Below are positions 39,613-47,994 of a DNA stretch of 64,000 bases, piece by piece. Source of the stretch: Bacteroidales bacterium UBA4331 (GTDB taxonomy: Bacteria > Bacteroidota > Bacteroidia > Bacteroidales > Paludibacteraceae); contig DGTR01000024.1 in the NCBI GenBank assembly GCA_002394395.1, forward strand, positions 12,458-76,457, read 5' to 3'. Both the position numbers and the translations under genes were made by a program. The notes beneath the pieces are model-generated. The model was not told the DNA's origin and ran no database searches. It saw nothing but the letters and a program-made list of their open reading frames with translations. The number at the start of each line of letters is the position of its first letter. Positions within the stretch are counted from its first letter, which is position 1.

Positions 39613-41721
39613 ATGTATAGAAACTTACGGTTCTTTTTGCTCCTGTGCGCCTGCCTTCTGGCGGGCGTGCAGCTGCATGCCATAGAGATGTTACCCACCT
39701 TCGGTGACATCGACCATATTCATCTGCCTGCGCTCCTTGTGGAGCATGCCGATGGAGATCAGAGTCTGCAATTACGGGCACAGGACACCACCTATATCGA
39801 CAATCCGCAATACAAGGAAATGATCATCGCTACCAAAGATTTGGTGCAGCCGTTCTATGTGACGATCCATGTGCGGCAATGGAAGGCGGTGGAGATGACC
39901 GAGACATGGTACGATATTTCCCACACCGAGAAGAGACCTGTGCGCTTGCAGCGGTACGACAGCGGTTATTTGCCTATCGAGGGAGACAACCCGCACTTGC
40001 TGCATATTCATGGTAACTGGGCGGCGGAAGGAGTTCCTACCGTCGAGCGTCTCACACGCGGCGTGAAATCTATTCGTAACTCCGATGGCGCGCGTAATGC
40101 ACATCTGGATGCGCCCGAAGTGATGATTTCGCTGGACGGTGCGCCCCAAGAGAACTACGGACGGGTGCTCGGTGCAGCGCTGTGCTGGTCCGGTAACTTC
40201 GAGATACGGGTGGCGGCTACCGATGAGAAAGGTTACCATTTCTATGCCGGTATCGACCCTATGGCGTCCGAGTATGTATTGGAACCGAAACAAGTGTTCT
40301 CTACGCCCCATTTGGCTTATACATGGTCGAATGAAGGAATGGGTGGCGTCTCGCGTGCTTTCCATCGCTGGGCACGCACCTGCGGAATGCTCCATAACGG
40401 CAATGCCACTCGTTCCATCCTTCTCAACTCATGGGAAGGCATCTATTTCGACATCACCGAGGAGAAGATCCTCGCCATGATGAATGACATCGCTTCTTTC
40501 GGTGGTGAACTCTTCGTTATGGACGATGGCTGGTTTGGCGCGAAGTACCAGCGCAACTCCGACAATGCCGCCCTCGGCGACTGGGTGGTCGATACCTGCA
40601 AACTGCCCAACGGACTGAAAGCCCTCACCGATGCAGCCAAAGACCGGCATATCAAGTTCGGTATATGGATCGAACCCGAATCGACCAACACCCTGTCCGA
40701 ACTCTATGAACAACACCCCGACTGGGTGCTGCAGGAACGAGGACGTGAACTCAAACTAGGCAGAGGCGGCACCCAACTGGTGCTGGATATGACCAACCCC
40801 AAAGTGCAGGACTTTGTCTTCTCTACCGTGGATGACTTACTCACTAAACACCCCGAAATCGCCTACATCAAATGGGATGCCAATGCCTCTATCCAGAACT
40901 GCGGCTCCACCTACCTGCCGCGAGACAAACAGTCCAACCTCTATGTGGACTACCATCTGGGGCTGGTCAAGACGCTCGAACGCATCCGCGCCAAGTACCC
41001 GGACGTGGTCATCCAGAACTGCGCCTCGGGCGGCGGACGCGCTAATTATGGCCTCATGCCCTATTTCGACGAGTTCTGGGTGAGTGACAACAACGACGCC
41101 CTCCAGCGCGTCTATATCCAATGGGGCACCTCGTATTTCTTCCCCTCCAACGCCATGGCGCAACACATCGGAGGCAGTCCCTACCTCATGACCGGACGCA
41201 CGACACCGATTAAGTTCCGTTGTGATGTGGCGATGTCCGGTCGCCTCGGCATGGAACTCCAGCCGGCGCATATGACGGACGAAGAACGCGCTCAATGTAC
41301 CGTCGCTTTCGCTGACTATAAGGAACTGCGCCCCCTCATCCAGTTAGGCAACCTGTACCGTCTGGTTTCACCCTATGAGCCCGTGCCGGTTGTAGAGAAA
41401 CAGCAAGTGGCATCGCTCATGTATGTGAATGATGCGAAAGATCATGCAGTGCTCTTTGCTTATGGTCTCTCGTCCTTTATGAAGCAAAGCAGCCGCCGTA
41501 TTCGTCTCGCAGGACTCGACCCCGACCGCACCTACACGCTCCATGAGAAAAACATCCGCGTGGCGTACAACCACGACAAAGGGGCTTGGGACGAGGGCAA
41601 GCCATGCGATCTTGACGGCAAATCCTACACAGGAGAATATCTCATGAACACAGGCATAGAAATACCTCTGAGCACAGAATATAATATCGATTACCCATCC
41701 CGCATCTTTGAGTTGAAATAA
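39613..41721 (+). CDS. GH36 alpha-galactosidase
   Basis: A 702-residue enzyme removing alpha-1,6-galactose from galactomannan oligosaccharides. The signal peptide (NLRFFLLLCACLLAGVQLHA) places it in the periplasm. Family hallmarks: MDDGWFG, nucleophile D in YIKWDANAS, acid/base D in FWVSDNNDA, and QNCASGGGRANYG. The N-terminal 230 residues are the usual beta-supersandwich. I start at 39613, five nt after the small peptide gene, rather than the ATG at 39583 that would overlap it. It fits a mannan locus that also handles galactosyl side chains. Confidence 0.9.
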   Translation: MYRNLRFFLLLCACLLAGVQLHAIEMLPTFGDIDHIHLPALLVEHADGDQSLQLRAQDTTYIDNPQYKEMIIATKDLVQPFYVTIHVRQWKAVEMTETWYDISHTEKRPVRLQRYDSGYLPIEGDNPHLLHIHGNWAAEGVPTVERLTRGVKSIRNSDGARNAHLDAPEVMISLDGAPQENYGRVLGAALCWSGNFEIRVAATDEKGYHFYAGIDPMASEYVLEPKQVFSTPHLAYTWSNEGMGGVSRAFHRWARTCGMLHNGNATRSILLNSWEGIYFDITEEKILAMMNDIASFGGELFVMDDGWFGAKYQRNSDNAALGDWVVDTCKLPNGLKALTDAAKDRHIKFGIWIEPESTNTLSELYEQHPDWVLQERGRELKLGRGGTQLVLDMTNPKVQDFVFSTVDDLLTKHPEIAYIKWDANASIQNCGSTYLPRDKQSNLYVDYHLGLVKTLERIRAKYPDVVIQNCASGGGRANYGLMPYFDEFWVSDNNDALQRVYIQWGTSYFFPSNAMAQHIGGSPYLMTGRTTPIKFRCDVAMSGRLGMELQPAHMTDEERAQCTVAFADYKELRPLIQLGNLYRLVSPYEPVPVVEKQQVASLMYVNDAKDHAVLFAYGLSSFMKQSSRRIRLAGLDPDRTYTLHEKNIRVAYNHDKGAWDEGKPCDLDGKSYTGEYLMNTGIEIPLSTEYNIDYPSRIFELK

Positions 41722-41763
41722 CTCAATAACTAAATAAATGTACCATACGGCGAAGCAGATCGT

Positions 41764-42831
41764 ATGAACGAAGTGAATAAAGAAATGGTAAATGTTAAAA
41801 TGGTAAATAAAGCATTATTGCTTCTGTTGGCATGCGCCCTCTGCGCGTGCCAGCAGAAAAGCAAAATGCTTTTTGGTCACCAGGACGACGTGGTCTATGG
41901 CTCTGACTGGCAGCGCCTATCGGATAGTACCTATGCTGACACCCGTTCCTGCATCCATGACCTCACCGGTCAATGGCCCGACCTTATCGGCTTTGATATC
42001 GGAGGAATCGAACTGAACCACTCCCGCAACCTCGACTCAGTGCCGTTCTCCCGCATGATAGAGGAGTGTGCCCGTCAGTTCGAGCGCGGCGGCAAAGTGA
42101 CGCTCTCTTGGCACGCCCGCAACCCCCTTACGGGCGGTAACTCGTGGGACACAACACCCTGCCTTGCGCAGATCATTGACCCCGACACGGATGTCCATGA
42201 CACCATGCAGGTGTGGGTCGAACGCGCAGCGGCTTTCGTGGCACAGATAGCTGCCCTGCAAAAGCAGCCTGACCAACTCATCGTACGCCTCTGGCATGAG
42301 CAGTCCGGCAACTGGTTCTGGTGGGGACGCGAAGCCGGCTCGGCGGACGACTATATCGCCCTCTGGCGTTGGACACGCAATTATATGAATCTCGTCGGAG
42401 TGAAGGCTCTTTACGCCTATTCTCCCGATAAACTGACGCTCTATGAAGATACGCCCGAAGGGGCATACCGCGAGACCGCAGAGTGGTACCCGGGCGACGA
42501 ATATGTGGACATCATCGGTACCGACTGCTACCACCACGGCGGAGCCGAAGGCACAGAGGACTATCTCTATCGTGCCCACCGTCAACTGGACGCAGCGGCA
42601 AGACTGGCAAAGGAGCACGGCAAACGTCTCGCTCTTACCGAGACCGGCTGTGAGGCGCTTCGCTGCCCTAATTGGTACACTACCGTTCTTCTGCCGCTCC
42701 TGCGCGAATATCCGGACATCGAATACGTCCTCGTTTGGCGCAACGCCTGGGATATACCCACCCATTACTTCCTCCCGCAATCCAACACCGCTGAGGCGGA
42801 AGATTTCAAGCAGTTCTTAAAACAACTATAA
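41764..42831 (+). CDS. GH26 family lipoprotein, second mannanase or mannobiohydrolase
   Basis: A 355-residue GH26 enzyme, shorter and quite different from the first. Acid/base E lies in RLWHEQSGNWFWWG, nucleophile E in ALTETGCE. The lipobox LLACALCAC predicts a lipoprotein. The first 16 residues (MNEVNKEMVNVKMVNK) come from ATGGTAAAT words that supply three alternative start codons (41764, 41785, 41800); the later starts give a more ordinary signal peptide. In characterised Bacteroides loci a second GH26 releases mannobiose, which would feed the epimerase/GH130 pathway downstream. Confidence 0.87.
   Translation: MNEVNKEMVNVKMVNKALLLLLACALCACQQKSKMLFGHQDDVVYGSDWQRLSDSTYADTRSCIHDLTGQWPDLIGFDIGGIELNHSRNLDSVPFSRMIEECARQFERGGKVTLSWHARNPLTGGNSWDTTPCLAQIIDPDTDVHDTMQVWVERAAAFVAQIAALQKQPDQLIVRLWHEQSGNWFWWGREAGSADDYIALWRWTRNYMNLVGVKALYAYSPDKLTLYEDTPEGAYRETAEWYPGDEYVDIIGTDCYHHGGAEGTEDYLYRAHRQLDAAARLAKEHGKRLALTETGCEALRCPNWYTTVLLPLLREYPDIEYVLVWRNAWDIPTHYFLPQSNTAEAEDFKQFLKQL
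41782..41813. repeat. AAATGGTAAATGTTAAAATGG words at the start of the second GH26 gene
   Basis: Two copies of the ATGGTAAAT word overlap the N-terminal coding region and provide alternative ATG codons. Confidence 0.75.
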
Positions 42832-42838
42832 ATATACA

Positions 42839-44044
42839 ATGTCAGATTATCAATCTAAGATTTCGGCTCTTCGTGCCGCGCACGAAGCACTCCTTACCCG
42901 CCCTAATGAGCCGATGACGGAAAATGGGCTTTCGACAGGCTCTGTCCCGTTTCGACTTTCGACGGGTATTTATACAAAATACAAATATCCGATTCTTACC
43001 GCGGAGCATACGCCTCTGGAGTGGCGGTATGATTTCAATGAACAAGACAACCCCTTCCTGATGCAGCGCATCATGATGAACGGTGTGTTCAACGCCGGAG
43101 CAATCCTTTTTGAAGGCAAATATACAGTAGTCGCCCGTGTGGAGGGTGCTGATCGCAAGTCCTTCTTTGCGGTAGCGCAGTCTGATAACGGCATCGATAA
43201 CTGGCGTTTCTGGCCGGAACCAATCACCATGCCCGATGGCGATAATGCCCCTGCGACGAACGTCTATGACATGCGCCTCACGCGTCATGAGGATGGCTGG
43301 ATATACGGCATCTTCTGTGTGGAGCGTCATGACGAGACCAAACCTTTCGACACCTCCGCCGCTACGGCTGCAGCCGGCATAGCCCGCACAAAAGACCTCA
43401 TTCACTGGGACCGGCTCGATGACCTCAAGTCCCTCTGTCAGCAACGTAACGTGGTGTTGCACCCGGAGTTTGTGGACGGGCAATATGCGTTATACACCCG
43501 TCCGCAAGACGGTTTTATCGAGACCGGCAAAGGCGGAGGAATCGGCTGGACGCTCACTCCCGACATCACCCATGCTGAGGTGCGCAACGAACGCATCATC
43601 TTCTCCCGTGCCTATCACACGGTCTATGAGGTCAAGAACGGAGAAGGACCTGCGCCTATCAAGACCGACAAAGGATGGCTGCATCTCGCCCATGGCGTAC
43701 GCAATACGGCGGATGGACTGCGCTACGTGTTGTATATGTACATGACCGCCCTTGATGACCCCACACGTGTCATCGCCCGACCCGGCGGATGGTTCCTTGT
43801 GCCCGAAGGATACGAGTATATCGGCGATGTGATGAACGTCGCCTTCTCCAACGGCTGGATAGAGCGCGACGGCAAGGTGTTTATCTACTACGCCTCCGCA
43901 GACACCCGGCTCCATGTAGCCACCACTACCGTGGAGCAGCTTCTTGACTACTGCCTTCATACCCCGGAGGATGGCTTGACGACCTCTGCTTCCGTGGAGA
44001 ATATCAAAGCCCTCGTCGCAAAAAATGCCTCAATGTCTAAATAA
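42839..44044 (+). CDS. GH130 4-O-beta-mannosyl-glucose phosphorylase
   Basis: A 401-residue cytoplasmic inverting phosphorylase converting beta-1,4-mannosyl-glucose and phosphate into mannose-1-phosphate and glucose. Family features include NGVFNAGAILFEGKYTVVARVEG, the catalytic-type aspartate in NVYDMRLTRHEDG, and HPEFVDGQYALYTRPQ. There is no signal peptide. Residues 29-43 (NGLSTGSVPFRLSTG) are encoded by a TTTCGAC word array and look like an insertion near the N-terminus. Its neighbours, an AGE epimerase and a symporter, strongly support the mannobiose pathway. Confidence 0.9.
   Translation: MSDYQSKISALRAAHEALLTRPNEPMTENGLSTGSVPFRLSTGIYTKYKYPILTAEHTPLEWRYDFNEQDNPFLMQRIMMNGVFNAGAILFEGKYTVVARVEGADRKSFFAVAQSDNGIDNWRFWPEPITMPDGDNAPATNVYDMRLTRHEDGWIYGIFCVERHDETKPFDTSAATAAAGIARTKDLIHWDRLDDLKSLCQQRNVVLHPEFVDGQYALYTRPQDGFIETGKGGGIGWTLTPDITHAEVRNERIIFSRAYHTVYEVKNGEGPAPIKTDKGWLHLAHGVRNTADGLRYVLYMYMTALDDPTRVIARPGGWFLVPEGYEYIGDVMNVAFSNGWIERDGKVFIYYASADTRLHVATTTVEQLLDYCLHTPEDGLTTSASVENIKALVAKNASMSK
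42926..42965. repeat. GGCTTTCGAC word array inside the GH130 gene
   Basis: Two GGGCTTTCGACAGG / TTTCGACTTTCGACGG copies encode NGLSTGSVPFRLSTG. The family recurs at 48256 and 59224. Confidence 0.7.
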
Positions 44045-44049
44045 ATGCC

Positions 44050-44081
44050 CCAATGGTAAATAACCAAATCGTAAATAGCAA
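44050..44081. repeat. AATGGTAAATAACCAAATCG word supplying a start codon
   Basis: Two copies; the first contains the ATG of the symporter gene. Confidence 0.75.
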
Positions 44082-45480
44082 GTGGTTTCGCCACGTAGGC
44101 TACGGTTTCGGCGATATGTCCTCGTCGATGTTCTGGAAAGTCTTTTCCTATTACCTGCCGTTCTTCTACAGTAACATCTTCGGGCTCTCGCTCAAGGACG
44201 CAGGTATTATCCTGCTCGTCACGCGTATATGGGACGCTGTCTCGGATCCGATGATGGGTATTCTGGCAGACCGTACGCAAACGCGTTGGGGCAAGTACAG
44301 ACCTTATCTGCTTTTCGTGGCACCGCTCTTCTCCATCGCAGGTATATTACTTTTTACTACACCCGACTGGGGGTACACCGCCAAACTTGTCTGGGCGTAT
44401 GCTACGTATATTCTGATGATGACCGTCTATACGGGTATCAACGTACCCTATGGCGCGATGCTCGGGGTGATGACCGATGACTCGAATGAGAAAACGGTTT
44501 ATTCCTCCTTCCGTATGTTCTTCGCTTATGGAGGTTCGTTCCTCGCGCTCTTCCTTTGGGAGCCCCTCTGCAACGCCTTTGGCGGCTACCACTCGCCGCA
44601 AGGATGGTATTGGGCGATGGTAGTCATTGCGGCTGCCTGTTTCGTCCTTTTTATCTGCTGTTTCCTGCTGACGAAAGAGGAACTGAAGACCGTCTCAACT
44701 GTCTCCATCGGTTCGGATTTCAAGGCACTGCTTTCCAACAAACCCTGGTGGATACTCATTGGTGCTGCCCTTTGCTTTAATCTCTTCTGTACCGTCCGCG
44801 GTGCTACCGTAGCGTACTATTTCGCCGACATCATTCCTGCCGGAGCGCAACTGGCTATCGGTCGATGGTCGTTCTTGTTTTATGCCGGCTTGTTCCTTGC
44901 TATAGGCGAGGTCTCTAATATGATAGGTGTCGCACTCTGCGTGCCTATCGCTGCGCGGTTCGGTAAGAAAACGACGTTCATCGCAGTCAATATCGGTCTC
45001 TGCATCCTGTCCGTGCTGTTCTTTTTTATTCCTGTCTCGCAGACCGGCTTCTGGCTCATGCTCCTCGCTCAGATACTTACCTCTATGCTCACGGGCGTGA
45101 TGTCTCCTCTGGTATGGTCGATGTACGCCGATGTGTCCGACTATGCGGAGCAGAAATACAAAACAGCCTCCACAGGACTAATCTTTTCCTCGTCCTCCAT
45201 GGCGCAGAAGTTCGGCGGTGCGATCGGCGGTTCAGCGGCTCTTTGGCTTCTCGCCGCCTGCGGATATATCTCAAACCCTCAAACAATTTCAAACCTTCAA
45301 ACAGGCGAAGCCTTCACCCAGCCGGATTCTGCGCTTCTCTGCCTCCGATGCCTGATGTCCTTCATTCCGGCTGCGGTGAGTATCATCGCAGTACTCGTGG
45401 TATCGTTCTATCCCCTCACTACGGCAAAGATGGCAGAGATTGATGCCCAACTCAAAATCCAAAGACAAAATGGGAAATAA
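44053..45480 (+). CDS. GPH-family sugar:cation symporter
   Basis: A 475-residue inner-membrane transporter of the glycoside-pentoside-hexuronide group of the MFS, with 12 predicted helices. Signatures are YGFGDMSSSMFWKVFSYYLPFF at the N-terminus and RIWDAVSDPMMGILADRTQTRWGKYRPYLL after helix 2. It probably imports mannobiose or mannosyl-glucose from the periplasm. The N-terminal MVNNQIVNS comes from an ATGGTAAATAACC word, and the loop near residue 408 (NPQTISNLQTG) from a TCAAACCNTCAAAC word, so both additions look recent. Confidence 0.9.
   Translation: MVNNQIVNSKWFRHVGYGFGDMSSSMFWKVFSYYLPFFYSNIFGLSLKDAGIILLVTRIWDAVSDPMMGILADRTQTRWGKYRPYLLFVAPLFSIAGILLFTTPDWGYTAKLVWAYATYILMMTVYTGINVPYGAMLGVMTDDSNEKTVYSSFRMFFAYGGSFLALFLWEPLCNAFGGYHSPQGWYWAMVVIAAACFVLFICCFLLTKEELKTVSTVSIGSDFKALLSNKPWWILIGAALCFNLFCTVRGATVAYYFADIIPAGAQLAIGRWSFLFYAGLFLAIGEVSNMIGVALCVPIAARFGKKTTFIAVNIGLCILSVLFFFIPVSQTGFWLMLLAQILTSMLTGVMSPLVWSMYADVSDYAEQKYKTASTGLIFSSSSMAQKFGGAIGGSAALWLLAACGYISNPQTISNLQTGEAFTQPDSALLCLRCLMSFIPAAVSIIAVLVVSFYPLTTAKMAEIDAQLKIQRQNGK
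45270..45303. repeat. TCAAACCCTCAAAC words inside the symporter gene
   Basis: Three imperfect copies encode SNPQTISNLQTG in a late loop of the transporter. Related CAAACNNGG(C)GNAGCCC words occur at 63885-63975. Confidence 0.65.
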
Positions 45481-46657
45481 ATCGTACATCGTAAATCTTC
45501 GAGCATCTGCACAAGCGATGCTCGAAACCAATATCCTCCCTTTTTGGTCCACCCGCATGGTGGACCACCAACAAGGTGGCTTTTACGGACGTATAGACGG
45601 ACATAATACCCTTCATCCGGACGCAGAGAAAGGAGCGGTGCTCAATGCGCGTATCCTCTGGACATTCTCTGCGGCTACCCGTCTCTTTCATAAAATGCCT
45701 TACCGCATTCTTGCTACCCGGGCGAAGGACTATCTGATCACTCGTTTCGTCGATCGAGAATACGGAGGTGTATATTGGTCGCTCAATGCCGATGGTACTC
45801 CGCTGGACACCAAGAAGCAGACCTACGCTATCGCTTTTGCCATATATGGTCTGGCGGAGTACTATCGTGCTACGAATGACCCCGAAGCCCTGCTTACCGC
45901 CATCCGCCTCTTCGACGACATTGAGACACATGCGTTCCATGTCTCTCCCCTTGAGGGGGAGTCGGAGGGGGTTGGCTATGTGGAGGCTCTCACCCGCGAC
46001 TGGCAACCGATAGCTGACATGCGTCTCTCCGACAAAGACGAAAACGCTGTCTTCACCATGAACACCCATCTCCATGTGCTCGAAGCCTACACTAATCTTT
46101 ATCGCGTCTTAAAGAATGTACAAAGGGACGATATACAAGGTACAAAGGAAAGGGTAGAGCGCCAACTCCGTACACTCATCGATATCTTTGCCAACCGTAT
46201 CTTTGATCCCTCCACCGGTCACTTGATGCTTTTCTTTGACGAGAACTGGCAACCATCCAACACCCATACTTCTCCCGGTCATGACATCGAGGCTGCTTGG
46301 CTTTTACGGGAAGCACAAGCCGTGCTGGAGGAAAATGAGGAAGTAAACCAATTGTCACGGCGTCTCGCTATCGCTGCACGGGATGGTATTATGAAAGAGA
46401 CCCAGTGGTGGTGCTATGCCGAAGCGGTAGTCGGATATATCGACCAATGGCAGGATATTCCGGATCCGCACTATCTCAACTTAGCTAATGCAGCCTGGGA
46501 TTTCATCGTTGACCATCTGGTAGATCATGAGCATGGAGAGTGGTACTGGTCCGTCCTTCCCGACGGAACACCCGACCGCTCCAACGATAAAGCCGGTTTC
46601 TGGAAATGCCCCTACCATAACTCCCGCATGTGTATTGAACTAATTGAAAGACTATGA
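45470..46657 (+). CDS. AGE-family epimerase, probable mannobiose/cellobiose 2-epimerase
   Basis: A 395-residue cytoplasmic (alpha/alpha)6-barrel enzyme of the N-acylglucosamine 2-epimerase family. It begins LETNILPFWSTRMVDHQQGGFYGRIDG and contains YGGVYWSLNADG, the histidine of HLHVLEAYTNLYR, PGHDIEAAWLLREA, and W-KCPYHNSRMCIE. This matches cellobiose 2-epimerase-type members. In this operon it would turn mannobiose into mannosyl-glucose for GH130. I start at 45470, overlapping the symporter stop. Two in-frame word insertions are visible (SPLEGESEGVG, NVQRDDIQGTKER). Confidence 0.87.
   Translation: MGNKSYIVNLRASAQAMLETNILPFWSTRMVDHQQGGFYGRIDGHNTLHPDAEKGAVLNARILWTFSAATRLFHKMPYRILATRAKDYLITRFVDREYGGVYWSLNADGTPLDTKKQTYAIAFAIYGLAEYYRATNDPEALLTAIRLFDDIETHAFHVSPLEGESEGVGYVEALTRDWQPIADMRLSDKDENAVFTMNTHLHVLEAYTNLYRVLKNVQRDDIQGTKERVERQLRTLIDIFANRIFDPSTGHLMLFFDENWQPSNTHTSPGHDIEAAWLLREAQAVLEENEEVNQLSRRLAIAARDGIMKETQWWCYAEAVVGYIDQWQDIPDPHYLNLANAAWDFIVDHLVDHEHGEWYWSVLPDGTPDRSNDKAGFWKCPYHNSRMCIELIERL
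45942..45975. repeat. CTCTCCCCTTGAGGGGGAG palindromic word in the epimerase gene
   Basis: In-frame member of the CCCTCC palindrome family, encoding SPLEGESEGVG. Confidence 0.7.
46115..46150. repeat. GTACAAAGGGACGATATAC words in the epimerase gene
   Basis: Three imperfect GTACAAAG copies encode NVQRDDIQGTKER. Confidence 0.7.
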
Positions 46658-47628
46658 AGCCTTACAAGTTCCAACCTTATTTGAAGACCACCATCTGGGG
46701 TGGCTATCAGATTGCGCCCTTCAAGGGCATTTATACCGCGCAGCCGAATATCGGCGAGTCGTGGGAAATCTCCGGCGTACCCGGTCATGAGTCCGTAGCA
46801 ATAGAGCGAGGACTGATCGGTGACGTCGATTTCGGTCTCAACCTCACCCAACTCATCGATAAGTACAAAGGACTCCTTCTCGGCGAACGGATCTATAAGA
46901 AGTTCGGAAATAAGTTCCCACTCTTGGTCAAGTTCATTGACTCCCGTCAGGACCTCTCCGTCCAAGTGCATCCCGATGACAAGTTAGCGATGGAGCGTCA
47001 CGGTTGTATGGGAAAAACCGAGATGTGGTATGTGCTCAAAGCCGATGTGGGCTCAAAAATATACTCCGGTCTTAAGAAACCCATCACACCCGAGGAATAC
47101 GAGCAACTCGCTACTGCTCCTGCTGTCAACGGGCACTCACCTATGCAGGATGTCATCGCTACGCATGAGTCCCACCAGGGTGACCTCTATTTCCTCCCTG
47201 CCGGACGATTGCACGCCATCGGAGCGGGTAATTTTCTTGTTGAGATCCAACAGACTTCGGATATCACCTACCGCGTCTATGATTTCGGACGCGTCGATGC
47301 TGCCGGCAAACCACGCGAACTCCATATCGAGCAAGCTAAGGAAGCTATCGACTATCAAGTTTGGCCCGAGTATCGTACGTCGTATGACTCTACCAAACCC
47401 AATTCCGAACTCATCCACTGTCCCTACTTCACCGTCAACCGCGTTGTCGTACAGGTGGCCGCAGAAGTCGATCTACATACCGACTCCTTCGTCGTAGTAG
47501 TATGCCTCTGGGGAGAAGCGAACATCAATGGCATCCGAGTCAAGCAAGGCGAGACGCTCCTCGTTCCTGCATCCGAAAACGTCCTCTATATATTCGGTAA
47601 TGCCACCTTCCTGACAGCTACGATGTAG
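46654..47628 (+). CDS. manA: Type I mannose-6-phosphate isomerase
   Basis: A 324-residue cytoplasmic zinc enzyme interconverting mannose-6-phosphate and fructose-6-phosphate. It shows the KTTIWGGYQI start, the zinc-site motif LSVQVHPDD, KTEMWYVL, and the FLPAGRLHAIGAGNFLVEIQ block with its histidine. The start overlaps the epimerase stop as ATGA. It completes the route from mannose-1-phosphate to glycolysis, although a phosphomannomutase is not in the window. Last gene of the mannan operon. Confidence 0.92.
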   Translation: MKPYKFQPYLKTTIWGGYQIAPFKGIYTAQPNIGESWEISGVPGHESVAIERGLIGDVDFGLNLTQLIDKYKGLLLGERIYKKFGNKFPLLVKFIDSRQDLSVQVHPDDKLAMERHGCMGKTEMWYVLKADVGSKIYSGLKKPITPEEYEQLATAPAVNGHSPMQDVIATHESHQGDLYFLPAGRLHAIGAGNFLVEIQQTSDITYRVYDFGRVDAAGKPRELHIEQAKEAIDYQVWPEYRTSYDSTKPNSELIHCPYFTVNRVVVQVAAEVDLHTDSFVVVVCLWGEANINGIRVKQGETLLVPASENVLYIFGNATFLTATM

Positions 47629-47645
47629 CAAACTTTTTTCTTTTG

Positions 47646-47676
47646 TGCCGACTGCGTCCGGCATGCTTCTTTCTTT
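47646..47676 (+). terminator. Possible weak terminator after manA
   Basis: TGCCG / CGGCA stem with an 8-nt loop followed by a T-rich tract (tgcttctttcttt). Short stem, so only moderately convincing. Confidence 0.4.
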
Positions 47677-47725
47677 GACAAAAACGAAAAAAATGACACA
47701 TTTGAATACATTTCATGCCAAAATC

Positions 47726-47757
47726 CTTGCATATGTCAGAAAAAAGTAGTACTTTTG
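47726..47757 (+). promoter_or_regulatory. Promoter of the fimbrillin-like gene
   Basis: CTTG -33 (47726-47729), spacer CATATGTCAGAAAAAAGTAG, TACTTTTG -7 (47750-47757). Nearly identical in layout to the AraC-like promoter. Confidence 0.8.
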
Positions 47758-47793
47758 CAAAGTTTTTTTACATATTGCTAAATTAGGATTCCT

Positions 47794-47895
47794 ATGCTTA
47801 CGCACTGTACATACGGCGCTCATAGCCAACGAATTACCTCTGCTGCCATATGGGGGGGGGTATTCGCATACCTCGCCTCCGCAGTCATATTGTAA
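47794..47895 (+). CDS. 33-codon upstream ORF with hydrophobic end and G9 tract
   Basis: Within the leader of the fimbrillin-like gene (about 235 nt), an ATG opens a 33-residue frame whose second half is hydrophobic (AAIWGGVFAYLASAVIL). A run of nine G residues at 47852-47860 encodes W-G-G; gain or loss of one G would shift the frame. It may be a regulatory leader peptide or chance; no clear ribosome-binding site. Confidence 0.35.
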   Translation: MLTHCTYGAHSQRITSAAIWGGVFAYLASAVIL

Positions 47896-47994
47896 GCACC
47901 CCACAGACCAACGCAACGCTATCACAGGCGGTGCCCGTAATTCGCGGGTGCCGCTTGCGTGTATATAATTGTTAATTTTTGACTACCATACATA

